Position numbers and translations under genes: made by a program
Assembly (NCBI GenBank): GCA_945877085.1
Contig: CAMCQV010000009.1
Span: 1-34,952, forward strand
Direction: 5' to 3'
Origin: Chitinophaga pinensis
GTDB lineage: Bacteria; Bacteroidota; Bacteroidia; Chitinophagales; Chitinophagaceae
Length of the DNA: 34,952 nt
The notes under the pieces: generated by a model
Told to the model about the DNA's origin: nothing
What the model saw: the letters and a program-made list of their open reading frames with translations, nothing else
Database searches by the model: none
Part shown: positions 16,411-24,644 of the stretch, in pieces
How positions within the stretch are numbered: the first letter of the stretch is position 1
Layout: every line of letters starts with the position of its first letter

Positions 16411-19400
16411 TTAACTACATCCCATGCTTGTTCCGCAGTTTAAGCATTTGTAACAAGTACCGCTACGAATAGTGATATGTCCACAAGTGCTACAAGCAGG
16501 CGCATCGCTTTGCATGCTCTTTGCTGCTGCAGTAATATTATCCATAGAACCACCTTCGTTGACAGCTGCTACCACATTTGCTTTTGCAGCAGTTGCTTGA
16601 GTAGCTGGTGCAGTTATGCGAATGCTACTCAATTCAGGCTTTCCCACAAGGGTGATATCTCCCTCCTCTCCTAAGTTCTCCACTGTAGGCTTATCTAATA
16701 CATGTACTAAATCTGTTCTGCCTAAATATTCATAAGCTAAGGCACGGAAGATGAAGTCCACGATAGATGTGGTTGTTTTAATATTTGGATGATCCACCAT
16801 ACCTGATGGTTCAAATTTTGTAAATACAAACTTATCAACGAACTCTTCTAAAGGCACACCATATTGTAAGCCAACAGAGATAGAGATCGCGAAACAGTTC
16901 ATTAAGCTACGAAGGGTTGAGCCTTCTTTTGCTAAGTCAATGAATAATTCACCAACGGTTCCGTCATTGTATTCTCCCGTTCTTAAGAACAATACCTGAC
17001 CACCAATGCGCGCTTTTTGTGTAAATCCACGACGCTTAGCTGGCAAGGATTTGCGCTCAACAATACGAGACAATTGACGCTTCAATACCGTATCAGTTGA
17101 AGTTGTCATTCTTTTTTGAACTTCTTCCAATAATTCGTCTACCGTTAAATTACTTAAGTCTACCATTTGAGAAGTGGTTACTTCTTCAGATGCTTCCGCT
17201 TCCGTGCTATCTGTTTTAGTTTTCTTGTCAGATTTTGTAGACAATGGTTGGCTTAATTTAGATCCATCACGGTAGATTGCATTTGCTTTCAAACCTAATT
17301 TCCAACTCATTAAATAACTATCTGCAATTTCTTCAACTGTCGCTTCGTTTGGAAGGTTAATTGTTTTTGAAATCGCACCAGATAAGAATGGTTGACATGC
17401 TGCCATCATTCTAATGTGTCCGTGTGCATGAATATATCTAACACCTTTTTTACCATTTTTATTTGCACAATCAAAGATGGACAAATGCTCGTCTTTCAAT
17501 AGTGGCGCACCTTCTACAGTCATTGTACCACAAACATAATCGTTGGCAGCATCAATTTGATCTTCTGTAAATCCTAAAGCTTCTAATAAACTAAAGCTCC
17601 AGTCTGCGAATACTTCTTCCTTGAATCCTAATCTTGTTAAACAAGCGTCACCTAAAGTGAAACGATTAAAGATGAATCCGATTTCAAAAGCTGATTTTGC
17701 AGCACCATTTAATTTGTCAATTTCTTCTTGTGTGAAACCTTTCGCCAATAAAGTTTTATTATTGATATATGGTGCACTTTCGAAGCTTGCATGACCCACC
17801 GCAAAGTTCACGATCGCATCATTTTCTGCTTGTGTATATCCTAAATTCTTTAATGCTTGAGGTACAGATTGGTTGATGATTTTAAAATAACCGCCACCAG
17901 ATAATTTCTTGAATTTAACCAATGCGAAATCTGGCTCAACACCTGTTGTATCACAATCCATTACTAAACCAATGGTTCCTGTTGGAGCGATAACAGTTGT
18001 TTGTGCATTTCTGTAACCATATTTTTCTCCTAATTTAACTGCATCATCCCAAGCTTTGGTTGCTGCCTTCAATAAATAGTCAGGAGTGAATTGTGCTTTA
18101 ATACCTTGAGGCTTGATTTCAATACCTACATAAGCATCTTCTGCATCATAAGCAGCTGCACGGTGGTTACGCATTACACGTAACATGTCTTCCTTGTTTT
18201 CTTGATATCTATCAAACGCACCTAAGAATGAAGCCATCTCTGCAGATGTCTTATACGCTACACCCGTCATGATTGCAGTGATTGCACCAGCAATACCACG
18301 TGCTTCTTGGCTATCATAAGCAATACCACTTACCATCAACATAGAACCTAGGTTTGCAAAACCTAAACCAGTCGTTCTGTAGTCATAAGATAATTGTGCT
18401 ACTTCTTTAGAAGGGAACTGCGCCATTAAAATAGATACTTCTAATACCGTCTGCCATAATCTTGTTGTATATTCAAAACCTTCAACATCAAATGAATTAT
18501 CTGACTCGTTGAAGAATTTTCTTAAGTTAACAGAAGCCAAGTTACATGCCGTATTGTCTAAGAACATGTATTCTGAACATGGGTTAGATGCATTGATACG
18601 GCCGCCCTTTGGACAAGTATGCCATTCGTTGATTGTAGTATCATATTGTGTACCTGGATCCGCACAACGCCATGCAGCGTTTGCAATTTGCTCCCATACT
18701 TCTCTTGCAGGAACTGATTTCATCACACGACCATCGGTACGTGCTTTCAATTCCCAGTTACCGTCTTCTGACAATGCTTTAAAGAAGCTATTTGGAATAC
18801 GTACAGAGTTGTTTGAGTTTTGGCCCGAAACAGTTGCATAAGCTTCTCCTTCGTATCCATTGTCATAACCTGCAGCAATTAAGGCAGCAACTTTATCTTC
18901 CTCTTGTACTTTCCAGTTAATGAATTCTAATACTTCTGGATGGTCTAAATCTAAACATACCATTTTAGCAGCACGACGTGTTGTACCACCAGATTTGATC
19001 GCACCAGCAGCACGGTCTCCAATTTTCAAGAAGCTCATTAAGCCACTTGAAGAACCACCACCAGATAATTTTTCGTTCGCTCCTCTAATTTGAGAGAAGT
19101 TTGTTCCTACACCAGAACCATATTTAAAAATTCTTGCTTCTCTTGTCCATAAGTCCATAATACCACCCTCGTTCACTAAATCATCACTCACACTCAAGAT
19201 AAAACATGCATGTGGTTGAGGACGCTCATAAGCACTTGTTGAACGCTTTAATTTTTTGTCAGTTGGGTCTACATAGTAGTGCCCTTGTGCGCCACCTGTA
19301 ATACCATAGCTTTCGTGTAAACCCGTATTAAACCATTGTGGTGAGTTTGGCACACAAGCTTGGTTTAGAATACTATAAACTAACTCTTCGTAGAATACTT

Positions 19401-19743
19401 GTGCATCATTTGAAGTTGAGAAATAACCATAACGCTCTCCCCATACTCTCCAACAATTCGCCATACGATGCGCGACTTGTTTAACTGTAGTTTCTCTACC
19501 CAAAGAACCATCGGCTTGAGGCACACCCGCTTTTCTGAAATATTTTTGTGCAAGGATGTCCGTTGCAATTTGACTCCATTGTTTAGGCACTTCCACATTC
19601 GTCATTTCGAATACCTTTTCTCCATTTGGGTTTTTGATTACACTATCTCTGTAATCATACTCAAATTGATCAAATGGACTCACGCCATCGATGGTGAATT
19701 TGCGCTTGAATTCTAAGCCTTTTTTTGTTTTTGTGTTAGCCAT
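16411..19743 (-). CDS. nrdJ: Vitamin B12-dependent (class II) ribonucleoside-diphosphate reductase
   Basis: 1110 residues from ATG 19743 (MANTKTKKGLEFKRKF). The frame stays open upstream to an ATG at 19833, but those 30 residues look unlike the family. The enzyme makes deoxyribonucleotides with adenosylcobalamin as radical source, without oxygen-dependent NrdB. Visible: the N-terminal active-site Cys180 (HACFILS), the N387/C389/E391 triad in NPCSEYM, Cys400 (TACNLAS), the phosphate-site stretch PTGTIGLVMDCDTTG, a TSCPD domain in the C-terminal third (TLRSLMNCFAISISVGLQYG), and a Cys-rich tail (CSTCGH, CYKCLNCG) that probably relays reducing power and may bind zinc. A terminator follows it. 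Confidence 0.95.
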   Translation of the reverse strand: MANTKTKKGLEFKRKFTIDGVSPFDQFEYDYRDSVIKNPNGEKVFEMTNVEVPKQWSQIATDILAQKYFRKAGVPQADGSLGRETTVKQVAHRMANCWRVWGERYGYFSTSNDAQVFYEELVYSILNQACVPNSPQWFNTGLHESYGITGGAQGHYYVDPTDKKLKRSTSAYERPQPHACFILSVSDDLVNEGGIMDLWTREARIFKYGSGVGTNFSQIRGANEKLSGGGSSSGLMSFLKIGDRAAGAIKSGGTTRRAAKMVCLDLDHPEVLEFINWKVQEEDKVAALIAAGYDNGYEGEAYATVSGQNSNNSVRIPNSFFKALSEDGNWELKARTDGRVMKSVPAREVWEQIANAAWRCADPGTQYDTTINEWHTCPKGGRINASNPCSEYMFLDNTACNLASVNLRKFFNESDNSFDVEGFEYTTRLWQTVLEVSILMAQFPSKEVAQLSYDYRTTGLGFANLGSMLMVSGIAYDSQEARGIAGAITAIMTGVAYKTSAEMASFLGAFDRYQENKEDMLRVMRNHRAAAYDAEDAYVGIEIKPQGIKAQFTPDYLLKAATKAWDDAVKLGEKYGYRNAQTTVIAPTGTIGLVMDCDTTGVEPDFALVKFKKLSGGGYFKIINQSVPQALKNLGYTQAENDAIVNFAVGHASFESAPYINNKTLLAKGFTQEEIDKLNGAAKSAFEIGFIFNRFTLGDACLTRLGFKEEVFADWSFSLLEALGFTEDQIDAANDYVCGTMTVEGAPLLKDEHLSIFDCANKNGKKGVRYIHAHGHIRMMAACQPFLSGAISKTINLPNEATVEEIADSYLMSWKLGLKANAIYRDGSKLSQPLSTKSDKKTKTDSTEAEASEEVTTSQMVDLSNLTVDELLEEVQKRMTTSTDTVLKRQLSRIVERKSLPAKRRGFTQKARIGGQVLFLRTGEYNDGTVGELFIDLAKEGSTLRSLMNCFAISISVGLQYGVPLEEFVDKFVFTKFEPSGMVDHPNIKTTTSIVDFIFRALAYEYLGRTDLVHVLDKPTVENLGEEGDITLVGKPELSSIRITAPATQATAAKANVVAAVNEGGSMDNITAAAKSMQSDAPACSTCGHITIRSGTCYKCLNCGTSMGCS

Positions 19744-19846
19744 GGTCTGGTCAGTTTTTGATAGTAATTGGGATTCCCTCACGCAAGTTTTAAAAACCAT
19801 TGCGGGTAGACGAAAATATCCCTCTCTGTTCATACTTTAACAACTG

Positions 19847-19924
19847 AAATATCAACAGGTGTGGAAAATTGATGTGGAAAATATCAAATCCGCTACTACA
19901 GTTGAATTGTAGGATTTATCCCCA
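19847..19924. promoter_or_regulatory. Repeat array upstream of nrdJ with DnaA-box-like elements
   Basis: Direct repeats TGTGGAAAAT at 19860-19869 and 19873-19882 (13-base period), flanked by AAATATCAA at 19847-19855 and 19879-19887 (32-base period). Read on the minus strand the former contain TTTTCCACA, one mismatch from the DnaA box TTATCCACA; a third near-box, TTATCCCCA, lies on the plus strand at 19916-19924. The array sits in the 286-base gap (19744-20029) between divergent genes. Either a regulator of nrdJ binds here or it is an origin-like element; undecided. Confidence 0.4.
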
Positions 19925-20015
19925 CAAAATGTTAGTTTCTTAAGAAAAAAAAGCTCGATTAATCGTTTTTTTTTGTAATAGATAAGTAAGACAAGGATTA
20001 TATGATTAAAATAGA

Positions 20016-20023
20016 TAATTTTG
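20016..20023 (+). promoter_or_regulatory. Candidate -7 box of the GGGP-synthase-family gene
   Basis: TAATTTTG, exact TAnnTTTG, ends 6 bases before the ATG at 20030. No -33 TTG at the usual distance. Confidence 0.4.
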
Positions 20024-20029
20024 TGGCAG

Positions 20030-20776
20030 ATGAGCAACCAAGTATATCAAAATATCCAAGATAAAAAAACAAGACAACAAAAAGCATTTGCAGTCTTAAT
20101 TGACCCTGACAAGCTTGATGTGGTTAATTTACAGAAGACAATTGATCTTGCTGTACAATTTAAAATAGACTTTATTTTTGTAGGTGGTAGTTTGGTTGTG
20201 ACGGATACTTTAGACCAAGTAGTCGCTCAAATCAAACAAGCTTGTTCAATTCCTGTTGTGCTTTTCCCAGGATCCCCAGATCAGATTACTCCAAAGGCAG
20301 ACGCCTTATTGTACCTTTCTTTGATTTCTGGACGAAATCCTGAATTATTGATTGGCCAACATGTGATTAGTGCCCCATTTGTGAAGCAAAGTGGATTAGA
20401 GATTATACCTGTAGGTTATATGTTGATAGATGGAGGATCCCCAACCACAGTGTCCTATATTTCCAATACCAACCCTATTCCTGCTAATAAAAATGATATT
20501 GCAGCTTGTACCGCCATGGCTGGTGAGATGCTAGGCTTGAAAGTGATTTATATGGATGCAGGCAGTGGTGCAAAAAACGCCATCCCTAGCAGCATGATTC
20601 AACAGGTTGCAAAGCATGTAAAAGCACCTATCATTGTTGGTGGTGGCATTACAACACCCGAAAAAGCAATTGAAAACTGTAAAGCTGGTGCGGATATTAT
20701 TGTAATTGGCAATGCCATTGAAAAAGATCCTGCTTTAATTCAAAAGATCGCCGAGGCCATTCATAGCTTGAATTAA
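20030..20776 (+). CDS. Geranylgeranylglyceryl phosphate synthase family protein
   Basis: 248 residues from ATG 20030 (MSNQVYQN); a TTG at 20021 lies within the -7 box and is rejected. TIM-barrel with family motifs: AVLIDPDKLD near 21-30, FIFVGGSLV, VVLFPGSPDQI, YLSLISGRNPELLIG, the phosphate-binding IYMDAGSGA, and IIVGGGITTPEKA followed by ADIIVIGNAIEKDP. These enzymes join sn-glycerol-1-phosphate to a polyprenyl diphosphate, the first step of archaeal-type ether lipids; homologues with GGGP synthase activity are known in Bacteroidota, while PcrB of Firmicutes uses heptaprenyl diphosphate. Chain length and the fate of the product in this organism are not known. The gene is monocistronic and nearly touches the convergent response regulator gene (6 bases). 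Confidence 0.9.
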   Translation: MSNQVYQNIQDKKTRQQKAFAVLIDPDKLDVVNLQKTIDLAVQFKIDFIFVGGSLVVTDTLDQVVAQIKQACSIPVVLFPGSPDQITPKADALLYLSLISGRNPELLIGQHVISAPFVKQSGLEIIPVGYMLIDGGSPTTVSYISNTNPIPANKNDIAACTAMAGEMLGLKVIYMDAGSGAKNAIPSSMIQQVAKHVKAPIIVGGGITTPEKAIENCKAGADIIVIGNAIEKDPALIQKIAEAIHSLN

Positions 20777-20782
20777 CCCAAA

Positions 20783-21514
20783 TTAGAAACTCATCATTTC
20801 TTTGAATTTCACCGTTTGGCGTCTACTGATCTCGATTTTTTCTCCTCCTTTTAATTCTACTAATAAACCTCCATTAAAGTAAGGTTCAATTTTTTCGATC
20901 CAATGTAGATTGATGATATGTTTACGGTTGGCTCTAAAAAACACACGGTCATCCAGTCTTTCTTCTAATGCATTCAGCGATTTTAAGATGAGTGGTTTGT
21001 TAGTTGAGAAATACACTTTTGCGTAATTGCCCACACTTTCAAATAATCTAATTTCAGCTAATTTCACAAACCAGCAACGTTCTCCGTCTTTTACAAAAAC
21101 CTGGTCTACTTCTGTTAATGGTCCTCTGCTTACACCCAATAAACTTGCTTGTTCTAATGCAATTTCTGATTGTAATTTTTGAATCGCATCAGCTAATCTT
21201 TTAGGATCTATTGGTTTTAATAAATAGTCCAAAGCGTTTACCTCAAAAGCTTTCAAAGCAAACTCATCATAAGCTGTGGTAAAAATAACACGTGGCGATT
21301 TTTCAATTTCAGCCAATAAATCAAAGCCTGTTTTGCCTGGCATTTGTATATCTAAAAAAATAAGATCTGGTCTTGATAAATCAATTTTCTCTACCGCTTC
21401 ATCCACATTACTTGCTTCATCAATGATAGAAATATCTGGATACTGTTCCAATAATTTCTTCAACTCATTACGTGCTAGTCTTTCGTCGTCAATAATAATT
21501 GCTTTGATAGGCAT
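20783..21514 (-). CDS. LytTR-family DNA-binding response regulator
   Basis: 243 residues from the ATG at 21514 (MPIKAIIIDDERLARNELKK); a TTG three codons upstream is rejected. Receiver domain about 1-120 with the acidic pair D9/D10, phosphorylation site Asp55 (LIFLDIQMPG) and the switch residues TTAYDEFALKAFEVNALDYLLKP. LytTR DNA-binding domain about 140-243 (ERCWFVKLAEIRLFESVGNYAKVYF, then FFRANRKHIINLHWIEKIEPY). It follows the histidine kinase gene by 15 bases on the same strand, so they form a two-component pair. Target genes are not evident. Confidence 0.95.
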   Translation of the reverse strand: MPIKAIIIDDERLARNELKKLLEQYPDISIIDEASNVDEAVEKIDLSRPDLIFLDIQMPGKTGFDLLAEIEKSPRVIFTTAYDEFALKAFEVNALDYLLKPIDPKRLADAIQKLQSEIALEQASLLGVSRGPLTEVDQVFVKDGERCWFVKLAEIRLFESVGNYAKVYFSTNKPLILKSLNALEERLDDRVFFRANRKHIINLHWIEKIEPYFNGGLLVELKGGEKIEISRRQTVKFKEMMSF

Positions 21515-21529
21515 GGTGTACAATTTTTA

Positions 21530-22573
21530 TTATGAGGCAATTGGAATGATTAATTTAGCGGTCACCTGTGTTGGTTGGCTTTGATAGATTTCAAATGCAG
21601 CGTTGCCGCGATATAGAATATTCAATCTATTTTTTGTACTCTGTAAGCCAAATCCATCACGACCAACTTCCTGATCTAAAACACCCGTATTTTGAACCAT
21701 CAATAAATGTTTATTGTCCTCGTAGGTAGAAATAATTTTAATCAAACAATTGCCAGGTTGCTTGCCTAGGCCATGTTTAATCGCATTCTCTACTAAGGTT
21801 TGTAGCATCATGGGTGGCATTTGATTGGAGCGTGTATTGTCATCAATGGCATATTCCACAATCAATCTATCTGCAAATCTGATGTATTCCAAGGCTAGGT
21901 AATCCTTCACAATATTCAATTCTTTTTCCAAACTCGTGATTTCGGACTGGTCTGCTTGAATACTACTTCTTAAAATATTACTCAACTCTGTAATCGCTTG
22001 TCTTGCACGTTGTGGATCCTCGTCTACCAATGCTCTGATACTGTTTAGTGCATTGAAAATAAAATGCGGATTCATTTGAGACTTAATGGTCTTAAGTTGT
22101 AATTCCTTAATTAAACTTTCAAGTTTAACTTTTTGAATGGCTTCGGAATTGGTGAACTCAATATAATGCCATAGAATATAAATAGATACCCAAACAAAAA
22201 TAATAGGTGTGTCAATGACCAAACTAATTAAAAAACGTCTTTCTAAACTTACTTTCCTAGTCGCATCATATAATTTTAAAATTTCGACTGCGTAACTTGT
22301 CAAAAAGCTATACACACTTGCAAAGGTCAATAATAAAGCAAGTAATTGTCCCCATTTAAATGTAGGCATGGGAGGATGTAGTGATAAAGCCAGCAGCGCT
22401 TTTCTAAACAAATGCGTGACCATAATGCCTAATAAAACATTGGCAATTAAACGCGGATAAAAAACAGCGCTTAGCTGTTTCTCGAGCATGTAGGAGAAAA
22501 AGATAATGGTCAAGCCATAAGTCATCCAACCTCCTATCTGACAGATCCAATAAATTGATTGATGTTTTTTCAC
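21530..22573 (-). CDS. LytS/YehU-type sensor histidine kinase
   Basis: 347 residues. Four predicted membrane segments within 1-140, no separate sensor domain, then the His_kinase (PF06580-type) domain with phosphorylatable His170 in QMNPHFIFNALNSI, and a HATPase region with N-box LVENAIKHGLG (260-270) and G-box GFGLQSTKNRL. The start is GTG at 22573 (M-K-K-H-Q); no ATG is available near it. A -7 box TAAATTTG ends 4 bases before the GTG, suggesting a very short leader. The cognate LytTR regulator gene follows after 15 bases. The signal is unknown. Confidence 0.93.
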   Translation of the reverse strand: MKKHQSIYWICQIGGWMTYGLTIIFFSYMLEKQLSAVFYPRLIANVLLGIMVTHLFRKALLALSLHPPMPTFKWGQLLALLLTFASVYSFLTSYAVEILKLYDATRKVSLERRFLISLVIDTPIIFVWVSIYILWHYIEFTNSEAIQKVKLESLIKELQLKTIKSQMNPHFIFNALNSIRALVDEDPQRARQAITELSNILRSSIQADQSEITSLEKELNIVKDYLALEYIRFADRLIVEYAIDDNTRSNQMPPMMLQTLVENAIKHGLGKQPGNCLIKIISTYEDNKHLLMVQNTGVLDQEVGRDGFGLQSTKNRLNILYRGNAAFEIYQSQPTQVTAKLIIPIAS

Positions 22574-22577
22574 CTTT

Positions 22578-22585
22578 CAAATTTA
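22578..22585 (-). promoter_or_regulatory. Candidate -7 box of the kinase/regulator operon
   Basis: TAAATTTG, exact TAnnTTTG, 4 bases upstream of the GTG start codon. No clear -33. Confidence 0.4.
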
Positions 22586-22724
22586 AACCCTATAACACGA
22601 TATTGGGTTAATTTATTGGATTAATGGTCAAATTGAAGTTTCATCGGCAATCTCAAATAAGATGCAACTTTTGGCTTAAATTTATGTTATTAACTTACTT
22701 TTACAAGACTAAAAACGGAGCATT

Positions 22725-24644
22725 TTGATTGAGGCAGGACCATTATTGAAGCATATTGATACCCCAGGTGACCTAAAAAAGGTTTCTAGGGAGAAATTAC
22801 ACCAGGTATGCGATGAATTACGTCAGTATATTATTGATATCGTGAGTGTGCATGGGGGTCATTTTGCAGCCAGCCTTGGTGTGGTTGAATTGAGCGTTGC
22901 ATTGCATTATGTGTACAATACCCCTTATGATCAATTGGTTTGGGACGTAGGCCATCAGGCTTATGGTCACAAAATTTTGACTGGTCGCCGAGATGCATTT
23001 GTGACCAACAGAAAATACAAGGGGTTAAGTGGCTTTCCTAAGCGAAGCGAAAGTCCATACGATACATTTGGCGTGGGGCACTCATCTACTTCTATTTCGG
23101 CAGCGCTAGGTATGTCAATGGCAGCAAAATACAAAGGCGAGGATAGAAAATCGGTTGCGATAATTGGAGATGGCTCTATGACGGCAGGTATGGCTTTCGA
23201 AGCTATGAACCATGCTGGTGTAGCGGATAGTGATGTGTTGATTATTTTGAATGATAACTGTATGAGCATCGACCCAAATGTGGGCGCGCTTAAAGAATAT
23301 TTAACGGATATTAGTACCTCACCTACCTATAATAAGTTTAGAGACGAGTTATGGGAATTGATGGGAAAATTACCCGTTGGTAAAACCTTTACAAGAGAGA
23401 TGGCATCCAAAGTAGAAGCTGGTTTGAAAGGGATGGTCTCTAAAAGTAGCAATTTATTTGAAGCACTTCAATTAAGGTATTTTGGACCAATTGATGGCCA
23501 TAATATCACCAACTTAGTGGATACTTTAAGAGATTTACGAGAAATACCAGGACCTAAAATATTGCATATTCTAACTGTGAAAGGGAAAGGATATGAACTT
23601 GCAGAAAAAGATCAAACCAAATGGCATGCGCCAGGTTTGTTTGATAAATTAACTGGTGAGATTATTAAGAAAAAAATTGAAACACCTCAACCACCAAAAT
23701 ACCAAGACGTATTTGGATTGACATTAGTTGAATTAGCAGAAATGAATCCAATGATCATGGGTGTCACACCTGCTATGCCAAGTGGCTCATCCATGAAATT
23801 CATGATGGAAGCGATGCCTGATCGTGCATTTGATGTAGGCATCTGTGAACAACATGCGGTAACATTGAGTGCAGGTCTTGCTACACAAGGCGTAAAAGCT
23901 TTTTGTAATATTTATTCTTCCTTCATGCAACGTGCCTATGATCAAGTGATTCATGATGTGGCATTGCAAAAATTACCTGTTGTATTTTGTTTAGACCGTG
24001 CAGGATTGGTTGGAGAAGATGGACCAACGCACCATGGTTGTTATGATATTGCTTTTTTTAGATGTATTCCAAATTTAATTATTGCTGCACCTATGAATGA
24101 GCAAGAATTAAGGAACATGATGTATACTGCTCAATTACCTTCAACTGATTTACCTTTTGTAATTCGTTATCCAAGAGGCGAAGGGGTGATGGTAGATTGG
24201 AAGAAGCCTTTCGAACAATTAGCGATTGGACAAGGACGCAGATTAAAAGAAGGTAAGGATGTGGCGATACTTACTTTTGGACATCCAGGCAACAACGCAC
24301 AAACTGCCATTCGCAATTTAAGACTCGAAGGCATTGATCCTGCACATTATGATATGCGTTTTGTAAAACCACTCGATGAAGCATTATTGCATGAGGTATT
24401 CCAAAACTACCCACTTGTTGTGACTGTAGAAGATGCAACAGTTGTTGGTGGATTAGGTTCTGCTGTATTGGAATTCATGAATGCACATCATTACCATAGC
24501 CAAGTGCGCATTTTAGGTATACCTGATACGATTGTGGAACATGGTTCTGTAAAGGAATTACAACAAGAATGTCATTACGACGCCATGGCAATTGCCAATG
24601 CAGTAAAAAATCTTTTAGGAAAACCTGTGTTGGTAGAAGGATAA
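22725..24644 (+). CDS. dxs: 1-deoxy-D-xylulose-5-phosphate synthase
   Basis: 639 residues from TTG 22725, a normal DXS length. It condenses pyruvate and glyceraldehyde-3-phosphate using thiamine diphosphate, the first step of the MEP isoprenoid pathway. Motifs: GGHFAASLGVVELSVALHYV, WDVGHQAYGHKILTGRRD, the ThDP/Mg site IIGDGSMTAGMAFEAMNHAG with ILNDNCMSI, the catalytic Glu in VGICEQHAVTLSAGLA, and the C-terminal transketolase domain (PRGEGV to VVTVEDATVVGGLGS). No in-frame ATG occurs before about residue 131 and the frame is closed by TAA at 22710, so TTG (or ATT just before it) must be the start. It feeds isoprenoids, including the polyprenyl substrate of the nearby GGGP-synthase-family enzyme. 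It abuts scpA tail to tail. Confidence 0.96.
   Translation: MIEAGPLLKHIDTPGDLKKVSREKLHQVCDELRQYIIDIVSVHGGHFAASLGVVELSVALHYVYNTPYDQLVWDVGHQAYGHKILTGRRDAFVTNRKYKGLSGFPKRSESPYDTFGVGHSSTSISAALGMSMAAKYKGEDRKSVAIIGDGSMTAGMAFEAMNHAGVADSDVLIILNDNCMSIDPNVGALKEYLTDISTSPTYNKFRDELWELMGKLPVGKTFTREMASKVEAGLKGMVSKSSNLFEALQLRYFGPIDGHNITNLVDTLRDLREIPGPKILHILTVKGKGYELAEKDQTKWHAPGLFDKLTGEIIKKKIETPQPPKYQDVFGLTLVELAEMNPMIMGVTPAMPSGSSMKFMMEAMPDRAFDVGICEQHAVTLSAGLATQGVKAFCNIYSSFMQRAYDQVIHDVALQKLPVVFCLDRAGLVGEDGPTHHGCYDIAFFRCIPNLIIAAPMNEQELRNMMYTAQLPSTDLPFVIRYPRGEGVMVDWKKPFEQLAIGQGRRLKEGKDVAILTFGHPGNNAQTAIRNLRLEGIDPAHYDMRFVKPLDEALLHEVFQNYPLVVTVEDATVVGGLGSAVLEFMNAHHYHSQVRILGIPDTIVEHGSVKELQQECHYDAMAIANAVKNLLGKPVLVEG

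Noticed and set aside
19744-19833. Possible cobalamin riboswitch in the nrdJ leader (GGGA and CCCGCAA-like pieces on the minus strand)
   Set aside because: The conserved B12-box and core order cannot be matched; only short look-alike strings are present. A covariance-model search would decide.
19744-19833. 30-residue N-terminal extension of NrdJ from ATG 19833
   Set aside because: The frame is open, but the residues do not resemble the family, which begins around MANTKTKKGL; not fully excluded.
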